Of a DNA stretch of 64,000 nucleotides, positions 37,510 to 49,428 are shown piece after piece. This DNA is from Acanthochlamys bracteata (taxonomy: Eukaryota > Streptophyta > Magnoliopsida > Pandanales > Velloziaceae). The position numbers and the translations under genes are program-made. The stretch covers positions 372,001-436,000 of the forward strand of contig CM034145.1 in NCBI GenBank assembly GCA_019914995.1, given 5' to 3'. The notes beneath the pieces are model-generated. The model did no database searches. It was not told the DNA's origin and saw only the letters and a list, made by a program, of their open reading frames with translations. The number at the start of each line of letters is the position of its first letter. Within the stretch, counting starts at the first letter, position 1.

Positions 37510-38904
37510 CTAAAAGAACACAGCCTTAGCCTCCAAGGAGATGACCAAAACATGGTACTTAGCCTTCTTCCTTGAGAGATGCATTGCCATATTCTCTGCA
37601 TACCTTGAGAACAAGTCTTCCATGTTATCCTCTCCAAATTGAAGACTGAGCATAGGCTCCATGACAGCTCTTATGCTGTTCGCAATGTTTTTCCCACTCA
37701 CCAAATTATCAACCACATTATCTTCATCGGAATCATCAAGCGGATCGCAATTTGATTCAAAAATATGATCTTGAACAATGTCAAATGAGCCTTCACTCTT
37801 GATCACCAACTTTACTTCCTCCATTGAAGGTGTATAAAATGGAAGTTGAAAGGCATTCACCTTCCCCTCATCCACGAGTCTCTACACAATATACCATAAG
37901 TAGTTGCAATCAGAAAACAGTACAGTTAAGACGTGAAGTAGGATATATATATATAAGAGGTGCTTTACCTCTTTTACCATGGAGTTGAGAGCTTCTGCAA
38001 GTAATCCCCAAGTATTGCAGTGTTCACTATCCAGTGGATCCAAATTTTTCCTTCCTAAAAACGATAAAACCATTCGTCCTCCTTTTGTGATCTCTTTGGA
38101 ACGCAAAGCAAGAAACATTTTGAAATCTTTTGCGAATTGCTCGAGGTATAATTTTGGCACGATCGAAGGACTTGTCTTCGCTATGTAGATATTGCCCTTG
38201 TTTAGAGATTCAGTCTTTATTCTTGGAGGAACCTACAGTATATAGACGTAAAAGTCTTATTATTAGTTTTGTAAAGTATGATTGTCAGAATTATTAGACA
38301 AAATGTTTATGCACACTATTAATGATAACCTGAGATAGCCACATAAGGCAAAAGGAAGAGTGAAAGAAATGAATGCTTCTTTTTTCAAATAGCCTTCCAT
38401 AAAACGACCCTGGAACTCCGTAGACGTAGTAGGGAGGCAAAACCTTCTTCTCCCCAGCTATTTCTTCTCTAAGGAGCTCATCGTACCAAGACAAGCTTTT
38501 AAAGACGTTGTTGAAATCGTTCCCTGGGAGATCATTGAGATAGCACTTGATCTCAATATCTCTAGTACTTGTTTTTGTTGCAGCAACGATGGAAAGTGAC
38601 AATGCTAGGAACGTGTTTGGCCCAGAAGAGCAACCTAGGTCTGCTACAACTAGGGTTTCAGGAAGCAAAGACGAGTATATGCTTGCAATGGCATCTTCAA
38701 CTAATGGTTTAGTATGAAGTATCGTTTTCTCCTGCAGCAAGATCATGCATATAGAAGAAACTTAAACTTTCAGTTCAAAATCGAAGTGTTCATTAACTAT
38801 TGATTCAAGTTATGTTAAACGATACGTACCTGAATCCTGGAGTTGGATGCATAGCTAGTTGGTCCATTACCACCAACCATATGAAGAGCTCCTTCTACCT
38901 TCAT
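37510..38904 (-). CDS. SABATH-family SAM-dependent methyltransferase, intact copy 2
   Basis: Four exons: 38904-38830, 38731-38330, 38232-37969, 37881-37510. All frames join, giving 370 residues, normal for the family. Motifs are HMVGGNGPTSYASNS near the N-terminus, LVVADLGCSSGPNTF (SAM binding), KCYLNDLPGNDFNNVF, YYVYGVPGSFYGRLF, HFFHSSFCLMWLS, NKGNIYIAKTSP, GGRMVLSFLGRK and LPFYTPSMEEV. These cover the whole SABATH fold. The enzyme transfers a methyl group from SAM to a small carboxylic acid. The GNGPTSYASNS start and HFFHSS favour a salicylate/benzoate-type or related acid substrate, but the substrate cannot be read reliably from sequence. The start codon is shared in position with copy 3. 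It is the only fully open copy in the cluster, so any activity from this locus probably comes from here. Confidence 0.93.
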
Positions 38905-40968
38905 TATTATGTATCTATTTCTTCTTCTTTTTCTGTCTCGTACTATTGTATCCTTCCTAGCTTCTACAATAGCTTTTGTTTATGCGTGTTTGAGTGCGAT
39001 CGAGCTACTTATATATTAGCACAATGCGAGAATATGTCACATTTATCATGCTAGGTTTTTCGATATTAAACGAAAAAAGGTAAGACTTGTACATATATGT
39101 ATATTCAAATAAAACTGCAAGTCAATAGTTATTGTCTCAAAATGATTCGGTTTGTCTCAAAATGGAATCTAGTTTACTGTATAACCTTACATCTTATCTA
39201 AGCTCTTAGTAAATTAAAGTTCGCATGTATGCATAACGTGTTATATATAATAATAAGTGTCATTAGTACTTAAGCAAACTAAATTTGCAAATTGGTTTAG
39301 ATAAAATAAAGTACTTAAATAAACTAGTTTAAATACAGACGTACAGTATACCATTCAAAGTTTTCTCGTTTTGTTTTGTTTTGTTATAAAGTACTTCTAT
39401 AACGTTTTCTTTTTTGTGGTTTTTTTTCATCCATTTGAGATGCAAATTTCTCTACCACTTCGCCATGCCTTCAATGAAACAACCAAAATTTGAATGCCAT
39501 CCATCTCTAGAATCATTGAAACGGGTCGCAATTTGCCTCGAAACTGTGTTCTCGAGCAAATTCAAATTAGCTATTCGCTCTTGACTGCCATGTACATGTC
39601 TAAGTCGGAGATTTTTGAGAATATTTATAAAATAAATTTTTTTAAATAAAAATATTTTTATTTTTATAAAATAAGTTTTATTTATTTTAATTTAAAAAAT
39701 AATGAAAATATACTAAAAAATTTATTATGTAAATTTTTTTTATATTTTTAAAATTTTAAATAAATTTTCTAAATATTTATAAAATATATATTAAAAAATA
39801 TATAATTAAAAATTAAAAAAAATTACAAACAAAAATAAACAGCCCAGAATCTTCCACTGAAGGCATGTGTATCACAAGTTTCGAGTACAAATTTGCATAT
39901 AAAATAAATACTACAACATACATCAATAATAATTATTAGAATTCATGAATACAGTTTGGTTACCTCGTTTATCACGGACTGGCCGGGCCAAATATATTAT
40001 AAATGGATCGGACTGCCCTTGTAAAGAAAATTAGATCCGATTGTATCTGTTGGTTCGATCTTAGTTTATTTTTTAAAAATGACTTTTTTTTTTTGCTTTC
40101 TTTGCTAATATTGTACCGTAGATATAGTCTTTGACCGGTCAAAGATTGTTGACCAAATTAATGATCAAAAACTTAGTGTTAAAAATGATTTGCCAATTTT
40201 TTATATATAAGTATATATTTATTTTAGTAATTAGTTAATATGAATCTATTAAAGAGGGTGTTGTTAAATCTACCGAATCATGATTTATTTAGCCCAACTG
40301 AATGCAAATTGCAGACTCACATTCAAATTACCGAGCTTATTTTTTATTTAAATACTATTATAAATATCTATGCTATTAATTTGAATCTAATTAGATTTAG
40401 AGGCCCAACAATACATAGCTCCACCTCACTGAGTTATGTTATTAATTATAGAATTGAATTTTCAAATTAAAATGATTGACCAACCACTTAAAAATTAACA
40501 TATTTTATATATAAGCAGATGTATAGTAATAGAGTTTCAGGAAGCAGAGACCGAGTATCCACTTGCAATGGCTGCCTCTACTAGTCAAGGTATAGTGTGA
40601 AGTATTGTTTTCTCCTGACGTATGAGAGAGAACTGTTAAAATAAAATTTGACAATAATCAAAGTGATGTATAGCAGCCCTCAACAATTCAACATTTAGTA
40701 GGAGGCATAACTTTCTTCGAATGCGAAGAACTTCTACCACCGACGTAGCAATGTAAAGAACTTCGACTTTCATTTCTTTTTCCGCCGACATTCAAATCGC
40801 ACTACTTCTTTGGTAATGAGCTCTTCAGAAAGTATATACTACTTTTGTGGTAAGAACTTCGACTTAAAAATGTAAATCTTCTGAAAATGCCTTGGAGATG
40901 ACTAAGGTATTTTCATGTAACAAGGAAATTGATTTGTCATTTTCATGTTTCGTGGTAATGCTAATCAC
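38905..40968 (-). pseudogene. Scattered SABATH relic (copy 4 fragments)
   Basis: Pieces of a fourth copy occur in the right order on the minus strand. An exon-2 start plus exon-1-like remnant is at about 40520-40775 (compare 'gaagtattgttttctcctg' with the other copies). An exon-4 piece is at about 39510-39580 ('gtcgcaatttgcctcgaaa') and another at about 39846-39875 ('tcttccactgaaggcatgtg'). An AT-rich palindromic element (about 39605-39845) sits between the two exon-4 pieces. No open frame survives; it is clearly older than the breaks in copies 1 and 3. Promoter sequence of copy 2 should lie just right of 38904. Confidence 0.65.
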
Positions 40969-42329
40969 TTATGCCTCCATGGAAATGACCAAAACATGAT
41001 ACTTAGCCTTCTTCCTTGAGAGATGCATTGCCATGTTCTTCGCATACCTTGAGGACAAGTCTTCCATTATCTCTTCTCCAAATTGAAGAGTGAGCATAGG
41101 CTCCATGACAGCTCTTATGCAGTTCGCGATGTTTTGCCCACTCACCAAATTATCAAGCACAAAATCTTCGTCGGAATCATCAAAGGGATCGCAATTTGAC
41201 TCGAAAATATGATCTTGAACAATGTCAAATGAGCCTTCTCTCTTGATCACCAACTTTACTTCCTCCATTGAAGGTGTATAAATTGGTAAGTTGAAAGGCA
41301 TTCATCTTTCCCTCATCCACAAGTCCCTACAAAGTGGACCATAAGTATTTGCACTCAAGAAAAAGTGTACGACAAGTAGGATATAAGGTGCTTACCTCTT
41401 TTACCAGGGAGTTGAGACCTTCTGCAAGTAATCCACAAATATCGCAAAGTTCACTGCCCAGGGGATCCACGCTTTTCCTTCCTAAAAATGACAAAACCAT
41501 TTTTCCTCCTTTTGTGATCTCATTGGAACGGGATGTAAGAAACACTGTGAAATCTTTTACGAATTGCTCCAGGTATAATTTTGGCACGATCGGAGGACTT
41601 GTCTTCGCAATGTAGATGTTGCCCTTGTTTAGAGATTCAGTCTTTATTATTGGGGGAAACTGCAATTGTAGTATATCACGTTTTATTATTTTTGTAAAAT
41701 ATGATTGTCATAATTATATTAAAGCTTAATGCACGCGAGTAGTGCTAACCTGTGATAGCCACATAAGGCAATAGGAAGAGTGAAAGAAATGAACGCTTCT
41801 TTTTTCAAACAACCTTCCATAAAAGGACGCTGGAACTCCATAGACATAGTAGGGAGGCAAATCCTTCTTCTCCCCAGCTATTGCTTCTCTAAGAAGCTCA
41901 TCGTAGCAAGACAAGCTTTTAAAGATATTGTTGAAATCGTTCCCAGGGAGATCATTGAGATAGCACTTGACCTCAGTATCTCTAGTACTTGTTTTTGCTG
42001 CAGCAGCGATGGGAAATGACAAAGCTTGGAATGTGTTTGGCCCAGAAGAGCAACCTAGGTCTGCTACAACTAGGGTTTCGGGAAGCAAAGACGAGTATAT
42101 GCTTGTAATGGCTTCTTCAACTAATGGTTTAGTATGAAGTATCGTTTTCTCCTGCAGGCAGATCATGCATATAGAACAAAAAAATAACTACTTTCAGTAC
42201 AAAATCGAAGTTGTTTACTGATCGTTGATTCAAGTTCTGTTAAACGATACGTACCTGAAGCCTGGAGTTGGATGCATAGCTAGTTGGTCCATCACCACCG
42301 ACCATATGTAGAGCTTCTTCTACCTTCAT
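40969..42329 (-). pseudogene. SABATH methyltransferase, copy 3, with exon-4 frameshift
   Basis: Four exons: 42329-42255, 42151-41750, 41659-41396, 41326-40969. Exons 1-3 are the same lengths as in copy 2 (75, 402, 264) and very similar (MKVEEALHMVGGDGPTSYAS, VVADLGCSSGPNTF, LNDLPGNDFN, HFFHSSYCLMWLS, GNIYIAKTSP). The third glycine-region residue is Asp (GGDGPTS), where the others have Asn. In exon 4, near 41290, the DNA has one more base than copy 2 (CAACTTACCAATTT against CAACTTCCATTTT), so translation leaves the conserved frame and stops within about 20 codons. The downstream YTPSMEEVKLVIKREGSF frame is otherwise open to 40969. It is a very young pseudogene, an allele, or an assembly error. 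Confidence 0.75.
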
Positions 42330-43147
42330 TGTTAACAATGTATTTATGTTTAGCTTCTTCTTGATCTTCCTCGACTGTTGTATCCTTCTTAGCTTCTATG
42401 ATAGCTTTCGTTTCATGTTGAGTACTGCAAGCTATTCACAACTATATATCAGCATAAATTCAAGAATATCTCACATTTTTCATGAAGTAGGACTTGTAAG
42501 AAAAAGTAGGACTAGTAAGAAAACGTTTAATTCATGAAGCATACAACCTTTGTTTTTCTTTGGTACAACTTGATAGTGAGTGTTTATCAACCACAATGAA
42601 TTGTGATTTAAATGTACGACTATTTTGCAGCCACAGACAGAGATTAGGAAATCCAACGTGAATTGGTGTAAAATCATATTATCACACAATAGCTCAAATT
42701 TGATAAATCGAAAGTCATGCTGGATTTCTCTACCATGTTTACAGTACACATCTTCGAACTTTTCTTCTACAACTAATGAAGCATGTGGATTTCATGCTTC
42801 CAACATTTTTGCTTTCACGTTTAGACTTTTAAAGGTTAACTTTTAGAAAATTAATTATGTTTTAAAAATATAATACCAAAGTTTGAACAGTAATATACCC
42901 ATAAAAAAAATTTGTTCAACCAGTAGCTAATTGCCTTCTCATGGAGAAAGGTTGGTAAATTCCACTTTATTTAAAACAAATAATCAATTGTGCCGTACCC
43001 TAAAATTTTGAGAAGCCCAAGCAAGAGACTAGGGCTTGATGTCTAAGTCTAGCCCAGCCCATTATCTATTAACAATAACTTTTAGTAGTATCTAATTAAG
43101 AAAACATAAAATAATTTTTCTTTGTTAAGAAAAAGAAATTCTCTGAA
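42330..43147. other. SABATH copy 3 upstream region
   Basis: The first ~150 bases match the region upstream of copy 2 (a 'agcttctacaatagcttttg / agcttctatgatagctttcg' block), so the promoter was duplicated with the gene. The rest shows no gene. Confidence 0.5.
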
Positions 43148-43567
43148 ATGGCTGCTCTCATCCGTTGCTCTCACCAGCTTCCCAAGAAACTCTCTGAAAG
43201 GTTCGATCTTTTCCGGTAAAGCTTGTCTCTTTTGGTCTCAACTATCAAGGTCCTCAAACGTCTGTTACCATTCCTTCTTTGCATGTGACTTTCTCATCCT
43301 GAATATCATCGATCGGCACCATGATTTTGATTATGTTATTCTGCTTGGTATTTAATTTCTTTCGAAAGAGCAGTCTCAACCGAAGCTCGTCAGAGCCTGT
43401 ACATTCGACCTTCTGAAGTTCTTGCAGAAACATATGCGAGGCCGGTAGCTCTAGCTATGTCAGAAATTAATACCTCTGCTGTTTATTATAGCTCTTATAT
43501 AGGGCATGTTTTGATCGAACCCGAAAGTGAGTTTCGCGAACGTAAGCTTTATAAAAGTAAAATTTGA
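43148..43567 (+). CDS. Possible small protein with mitochondrial-type presequence, or gene fragment
   Basis: Two exons can be joined: 43148-43215 (donor TTCCG|GTAAAG) and 43369-43567 (acceptor cgaaag), giving 88 residues. The N-terminus MAALIRCSHQLPKKLSERFD is Arg/Lys/Ser-rich with few acids, like a mitochondrial targeting peptide. It is followed by STEARQSLYIRPSEVLAETY, which reads like real protein. The ending (EFRERKLYKSKI) is less convincing and may be read-through into non-coding sequence, so this could be the 5' part of a truncated gene. I do not recognise the family. Confidence 0.35.
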
Positions 43568-45517
43568 TAAAGAATAGAATTGATTAGAATATAGTTATGA
43601 GTAGTAATTTAACATAAGAAATCTTTGCAAATCTTTGGGTTTTGGTTAAGTTGGATTTAGTCGAGGTAGAAAAAGAATACATGCACATATATTCTGAGAT
43701 AAAATGTTCTAATTCACATTGAAATTCAACTGGATCTGTAACTCTGCTGTTGATCATTGGATGCCATACACTTGTGGACCTGTCTACAGCGTCCTTACAC
43801 GAACCTGTGTGCAACCACTTGGGGAGATGCTGCTGGCACTCGCTAGAACAAGAATGATAGTACTTGTTGATAAGAAATCCAATTAATGTACCGAAAGCAT
43901 TTAACATCATTCAGCTCTAATCTTCAAAGTCCAAAAATATGTATGCAAGTGTCGCCCAAAAATGCAGACTTTTGGAATGTGGGGTACCAAAAGTAAATAA
44001 AAGAATCACAGCTTGAGATAAATTAAAGTTTCTTTGCTTCATTAATAGAAATTAACATGCCCTTAGAAGTATATAAGAATACTCGTAAAATGTAACAGGG
44101 AAATCATTGAGATAGCAGGGCAAAGACAAGGTAGCAATAAGATACTACTTGATTTTCTTAGTAATTCAGGAGACAAATTTACTTGAAACCCTTACAGCTG
44201 TTTCCTGCATATTCTTCCGGGTTGCAGCAAACACATCTTAATTTGAAAGCTACATTACATTACATCCACCAAATTAAATTCAAAAAAATCTAATTAGACA
44301 CATTTGTTTGACTCTTATCATCAAAGATTTTTCAAAGCCACCACTTGGTCTTTGACATTTTAAACGCTGTTTTTTAATTTTTTTACATTTCATATTTTTT
44401 AATATATTTTTTATAAATATATAAAAAATTTATTTAAAAAATAAAAAAATTCAGCAGATTAAAATCTTTTTATTATTTATTTAAAAATAAAAAAATAAAA
44501 CTTACTTTTAAAAACAATAAAAATATTTTTTATTTTAAAAAAATTCAATTTTATAAATACTTCCACACGCTCACTTCTTCTGTTCCGGCGAAGGCATGTC
44601 TGTCCTACGTACATTTCATTATACATGCATGGAGCTGTACATAACTTACGTACCTGTATCCGTACGCTTCTACATCAGCGAGATGTTTATATATTCATTT
44701 ATATTTTCCAGAATATCTCTGAATTAACTTGGACTTCTGGATATCGCAAATAAGTGTTGTTTTCATCTATATTAAAAGCAATTTTTTTTAAATAAAAAAT
44801 ATTTTTATTTTTTTGAAAAATAAAATAAATTTATAATAAAAAATATCACTATATAGAGTTTTTTATTATAAATTTCTAACTTTAAATAAATTTTTTTAAT
44901 ATTTATAAAAATATATATTTAAAATATATAATTAAAAATAAAAAAAATTACTTTTGAATAATGCTAAACACTTCCTAAAATTCAAAAACTAGGCACGAAC
45001 AGCAATAAATTAAAATTTAGAATTCAAATATAACTAGTTATTAGACTTGCAAGTTAAGAAAACAACAAAAAGTCATAGAATATAAAATAATAAAGTAGTA
45101 AATATATTGTTCATTATTGAAACTTCAATTTAAATTTATAACAATAACATATTTAATTGAATAGGTTTCGTCCCAATGGAGCAGGCAAGAAGAACTCAAT
45201 GCATACCTTCTATCTTCTTGCCATCTACACGTTGAGCACATGGAAATTTTCTTTCTTCTTCTTCTTCTTCTTATCATCTCTCTGCGCGGGGCTCTGCCAA
45301 GTTCACATTAGCAATTAAATTTTCAGTTCTAGTAGTGCTGAATAATTGTTGTAGACTTCAATCCTCCATCTGCCAACTACATTCGTACCCCACGTCTTTA
45401 ATTCATGTAAATCTCTCTCATTAATTTCTACTCTATAAATAGAGGCAGCATTGTATAGAGCAAACTCACTCAACTCAACTTGGTAATCGATCTCTACTAC
45501 TACTGCAAAAAGAGGAA
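43568..45517. other. Left end of GRP unit 1; spacer
   Basis: A minus-strand frame of 108 codons (43584-43910; CSSECQQH, several Cys) lies tail-to-tail with the small gene; its status is unknown. From about 44190 the sequence matches the region starting at about 54420 ('gcaaacacatcttaatttga' at 44228 and 54444), which marks the start of the duplicated GRP unit. AT-rich MITE-like elements are at about 44355-44575 and 44745-44983. Confidence 0.45.
45434..45441 (+). promoter_or_regulatory. TATA box of GRP-A
   Basis: TATAAATA, 77 bases before the start codon at 45518. The same box with the same 'gaggcagcattg' context precedes GRP-C. Confidence 0.75.
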
Positions 45518-46276
45518 ATGGCTTCTAAGTCTTTTTTAATTGTGCTTGCTCTGCTCTTGGCTGCAGTGCTCCTTGTGGCTGCTGAGGAAACTCGTGAGCT
45601 CCTACACTATAACCCTTTCTAAGTAGTTACAGTCATTCTGTTACTGTAGTAATATACACAACTTCAGCTTGTAAAGTTGAACTTTATTTAATTCTGATCC
45701 AACTTCGACAATGAAGATTCATGTTTCGTATGGATATAATTGTTTACATTTCAAATAGTAGATTATATTGTTCGTTACGTTGCTCTTGATGAACCTGTAA
45801 CATTCATGTTAGTTAGGGCAAGTACTGTAAAGGCATTTAGAGGTATATGTAGTGTTATGGTTGCTCTCAATTGACTCAGCAGCCCTAAAATGACATACTC
45901 TATATATGCAGAGGCCAAGAACGAGAACAACAATGCCGGAGTAGCTGATCAGAAGTACGGCGGGTACCCAGGTGGCGGATACCCAGGAAGTGGACACCCA
46001 GGTGGCGGATACCCAGGAGGTGGATACCCAGGAAGTGGACACCCAGGTGGCGGATACCCAGGAGGTGGATACCCAGGAGGTGGACACCCAGGTGGTGGAT
46101 ACCCAGGAGGGGGATACCCTGGTGGAGGCTACCCTGGCCATGGATACCCAGGACGTGGATACCCTGGACGTTGCTCGTATGGTTGCTGCCGCCGTGGCTA
46201 CAGCAACGGATGCCGGTGCTGTGCTACCCCTCATGAGATCCCTGAGCCAATGTACATGCCTGAGGTGAACAACTAA
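45518..46276 (+). CDS. Secreted class II glycine-rich protein, GRP-A
   Basis: Exons are 45518-45593 and 45912-46276 (donor C|GTGAGC, acceptor tgcag), giving 146 residues. The N-terminus MASKSFLIVLALLLAAVLLVAAEE is a signal peptide and carries the intron at its end, as in known GRPs. After a short acidic/Asn spacer come 14 units of (x)G(Y/H)PG, encoded by 15-base repeats. A cysteine-rich domain C-x3-CCRRGYSNGCRCC and a tail IPEPMYMPEVNN follow. This layout is that of class II GRPs such as Arabidopsis GRP3, which sit in the cell wall; GRP3 is known to bind the WAK1 receptor kinase. Partner of GRP-C at 55185 but with more than twice as many repeats. Confidence 0.88.
45957..46165 (+). repeat. 15-bp coding tandem repeat in GRP-A
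   Basis: About 14 copies of a 15-base unit (type ggtggcggatacccag) encode GGYPG, SGHPG and GGHPG. The partner gene at 55185 has six, so the array changes length quickly. Confidence 0.9.
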
Positions 46277-46915
46277 GTGAACCTCAGTGTCCATGTATGG
46301 TGCTTAAGCTAGTATCTATGAATGAATAACCTGCGATCTTTCGCAGTTGTAGCGCTTCGTTAGTGTACGTGACTACAATAAATGGTGTATGTAACAAGTA
46401 CGTGTTGAGAAGAGATACATGCATGTGTATGCATGTGTTTCTCTTTCTCATACTTGTACATGATGTCTCATCCAATTAATAACTTGTACTCAAAAGATCC
46501 ATCTGTCATGAATAAAAAATTGCTAATATATACAGTGGTTAACCGCATTTTTCAAATATTTGTAATTTTATTTATTTTTATTTAATTTTGAGTTTTAAAA
46601 AATTTATTTGTTTTAATTATATAAAAAATTCAAAATTATACTTCACTTACAAAATTTTAATTTTAATTTTTTTATTTATATATTTTTTAATATAATTATA
46701 TTTTTTAATTATAAATATTTTAAAAATTATTAAAATATAAATATCAAACTCTATTTTTATTTTATTTTATAATTTTTATTTTTACAAAATATAGTTACGA
46801 ATAATTAAAACACGTCCTACATCTCTATCTAGTTATTCCTAATCAAATGTATATAGTTTCTAATAAAGTCTTCCTAAACCATTCTGTAGCACTGTTTTAC
46901 AAGAGGAATGATAAT
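46277..46915. other. GRP-A 3' flank and AT-rich element
   Basis: It holds the GRP-A 3' UTR (matching that of GRP-C, 'cttgcgatctttcgcag' type), then an AT-rich MITE-like element at about 46545-46815. No gene. Confidence 0.5.
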
Positions 46916-48280
46916 GTGTAATAATCTATATTTATTATATTTTATTGTTATAATAAATATTAAATTTTTATTAAAATTCTATTCATAATATGAATTATTT
47001 TATTTTATTTTATTTTATGAAGTATAGATGAATAAAGAAACAAATTATTGAAAGAATAAAATAAAAGAACTAATCATGGGATTAAATATCAAGCGACGAT
47101 GCTTATTGATGCATTTGACCAATCAAATCTAAATTAAAGATTTAGCATCAAATATAGCAACAAATCTATATCAAATCTAATCCGAAAATCCTAAAGATAT
47201 TTTTTGCCTAATTTTGTGGGAGGAAGTTTTACTATAAAAAGAGATAAATGGAGGGCCAAGAGGGGCATCGAAGGAGCAACGAAGAGCCAACAAGGAGCGA
47301 ACGAAGAGCCAACGAAAAATCTAGAGAGAGCCGAACGGGAGACAGAAAGAAGAGCAGATTAGAGACGAAAAATTTTTTAGATTTGCTTTCTTCTCTTTTT
47401 CTCATATTTTATTTTTCATATAATATTATTGTGTGTAATACTAATATGAGTTGCTAAATTCTCTAAACTGGAGTTAGGATGAAACCCTAATAAATTCAAT
47501 TTATTTCTTGAATATTATGTGATGTATGGATTGTTAATTTTATGTGAGTGGTTAATTCTTATTTGAAAGAATGTTTAGATGTTAAATTTGTATGTATGAT
47601 TAGCATTGAGTTTGATATCTAAATTATTATATTAATTGTGTTTACGAGGACCAATCGGAGCATAACTTACGAATTACAGGATTAATAACTGTAGTTAATA
47701 TTTACAGGACTAAAGTGAACGTAACTACATGATTTATAATTTCGCAGAATCTAATGCATCATTAGTAATTTCTAAATAAGGAGTTAGAATATCACTAGCG
47801 ATAGGTGATTTTATACTGGACCAAAGTTAAAGTCATAATTAGAAATCGTATCTAAGAACTGGACCAAGGTGTTAGATACAAAATCTTCACAATCATCATA
47901 ATCTATTATTATATTTATTTAAAGATTAAATTAGAGATATTAGTGGTAGATTTTAAAACTTCAGTTATTTGTATACATATTTTCTCGATCCGTGTGTTAT
48001 TTTTCGTTCTTAACTTTCGTACACTTTTGATTAGCTTTTACAAACACAACTTTTGTTACTAAAAATTTGGATTAAAGTTAATAACAATCTCTGTGGAACA
48101 AACTCGTTATCTGCTATACGATAGACGATAACTGTGCATTTGCAGAATAGACTATGATAGAATCACTGAGTTTTATTTAGTTGATTTTATCTACGTCAAA
48201 GAACTCAAACTTATTCAGACTTAGTTAAATACGAAAAACTAATAGGTCCCTTTAGAAAAAGTTCTCTGATGTCTGGGTTA
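46915..48280 (+). mobile_element. Degenerate LTR-like insertion
   Basis: A block absent from the second GRP unit. It has a TATA-like box and short purine-rich leader (about 47230-47350), a poly(A)-like signal (about 47498), and ends with 'ctctgtggaacaaactcgtt ... gcatttgcag', reminiscent of the right end of plant Ty3/Gypsy (Athila/Tat) LTRs. No internal coding region was seen, so it would be a fossil solo LTR. The boundaries are approximate and target-site repeats were not found. Confidence 0.35.
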
Positions 48281-48289
48281 CAAGTGCTA

Positions 48290-49428
48290 CATGGTAAATT
48301 TTAATGTTGGAACGAAAGATAATTTTGAAAATTACCAAGAATGCTCCACCAATTCAATTCATGTGCATCCAAGGTGGTTGATATATATACATATAATATT
48401 GTTTTTGTGTTATCAACAATTAATTCATCAAAACGTGAAGCATCCAATTAACTTGGTCAAGATAAGAATAAATTACAAAATATATCATGCTTTATTATTA
48501 GTTTAGCCACAATTGTTTTTGAATTAGTGCTAGTGTCAATACATGATCAAACAAAGTATATTAACACATCAATTTATATTGATCAGCTTAGTTCATATTA
48601 AAAATAACCATCAAATATTAGACAAAAATTACTTATATATTTAACTAAAAAAGAATTTGGTGGTGTTATTGAGTGCTAACTGCTAACTCCACAAATCTAT
48701 TTACTGTTTGACTTTAGTTTCATAATTATTTATTTTATATTTTTTTAAAAAAATTAATATTTGAAAATATTTTTTTAAAATTTTAAAAAATACAAAAAAA
48801 ATTCTACGATCTTGTCATTATTAAGCTAATTTTTAAAAAATTAGAAATACTTTTTATTTCATAAAAACTAAATTTAAAAACACTATCAAATGTACCCTTA
48901 TGGTTGTAATTGGTGATTGAAAATTTTTTTTCTTTGACTCTTCTGTCTTTTATTATATTTATTGACATATTTAATCACGCTAGTATCATTTATGGCGAAC
49001 AAAGAAACATTCAAACAGAATCAATTAATTAAAGATAAGAGCAAACTGTTTCGCATCATGTGGTGAAGTATGGGGAGAGCAGAGATCTGCTTGCAGAAAT
49101 TTGTTCTCAACTCTATTCTAGTACGTGCCTGCCGCTTGCATGGAATCGTATTTAATTATCAAGTCAACACCATCATATTTATCAAGTCAACTAAACTAAT
49201 AAATGTCGATCTATATCAATATTCACGCAACTACACTTGATTGCTTCGTTGAAATTGAAAAGGGAACAATTAATTTCAATCTAACAACGCTACTGAAAAC
49301 TCTGCAACTGCTACCCATAAATTTAGTAGTTTTCATACTTGCAAAAACCCTTCTATAAATACTTCACTGAAGCTTTGCTATACTCTTCACACAAAAATAT
49401 TTAGTTTCTCCTAAAATTTAAAAAAAAA
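48290..49428. other. GRP-B upstream region
   Basis: About 48340-48620 matches 56505-56745 ('atcaaaacgtgaa', 'tttagccacaat'), and 49200-49430 matches 56895-57125. A MITE-like AT-rich element is at about 48690-48900. A TATA box (TATAAATA) lies at 49354-49361, 68 bases before the GRP-B start. Confidence 0.6.

Noticed and set aside
43584-43910. Minus-strand cysteine-containing 108-codon frame as a secreted peptide
   Set aside because: It has no convincing signal peptide cut or cysteine spacing and no second copy; left as unknown spacer.
45890-46276. GRP-A start at the ATG at 45890 (MTYSIYAEAKNE)
   Set aside because: That ATG is inside the intron; the spliced exon at 45518 supplies a proper signal peptide and is conserved in GRP-B and GRP-C.
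45890-46276. RNA-binding type of glycine-rich protein
   Set aside because: There is no RRM or cold-shock domain; a signal peptide and cysteine tail put these in the secreted class.
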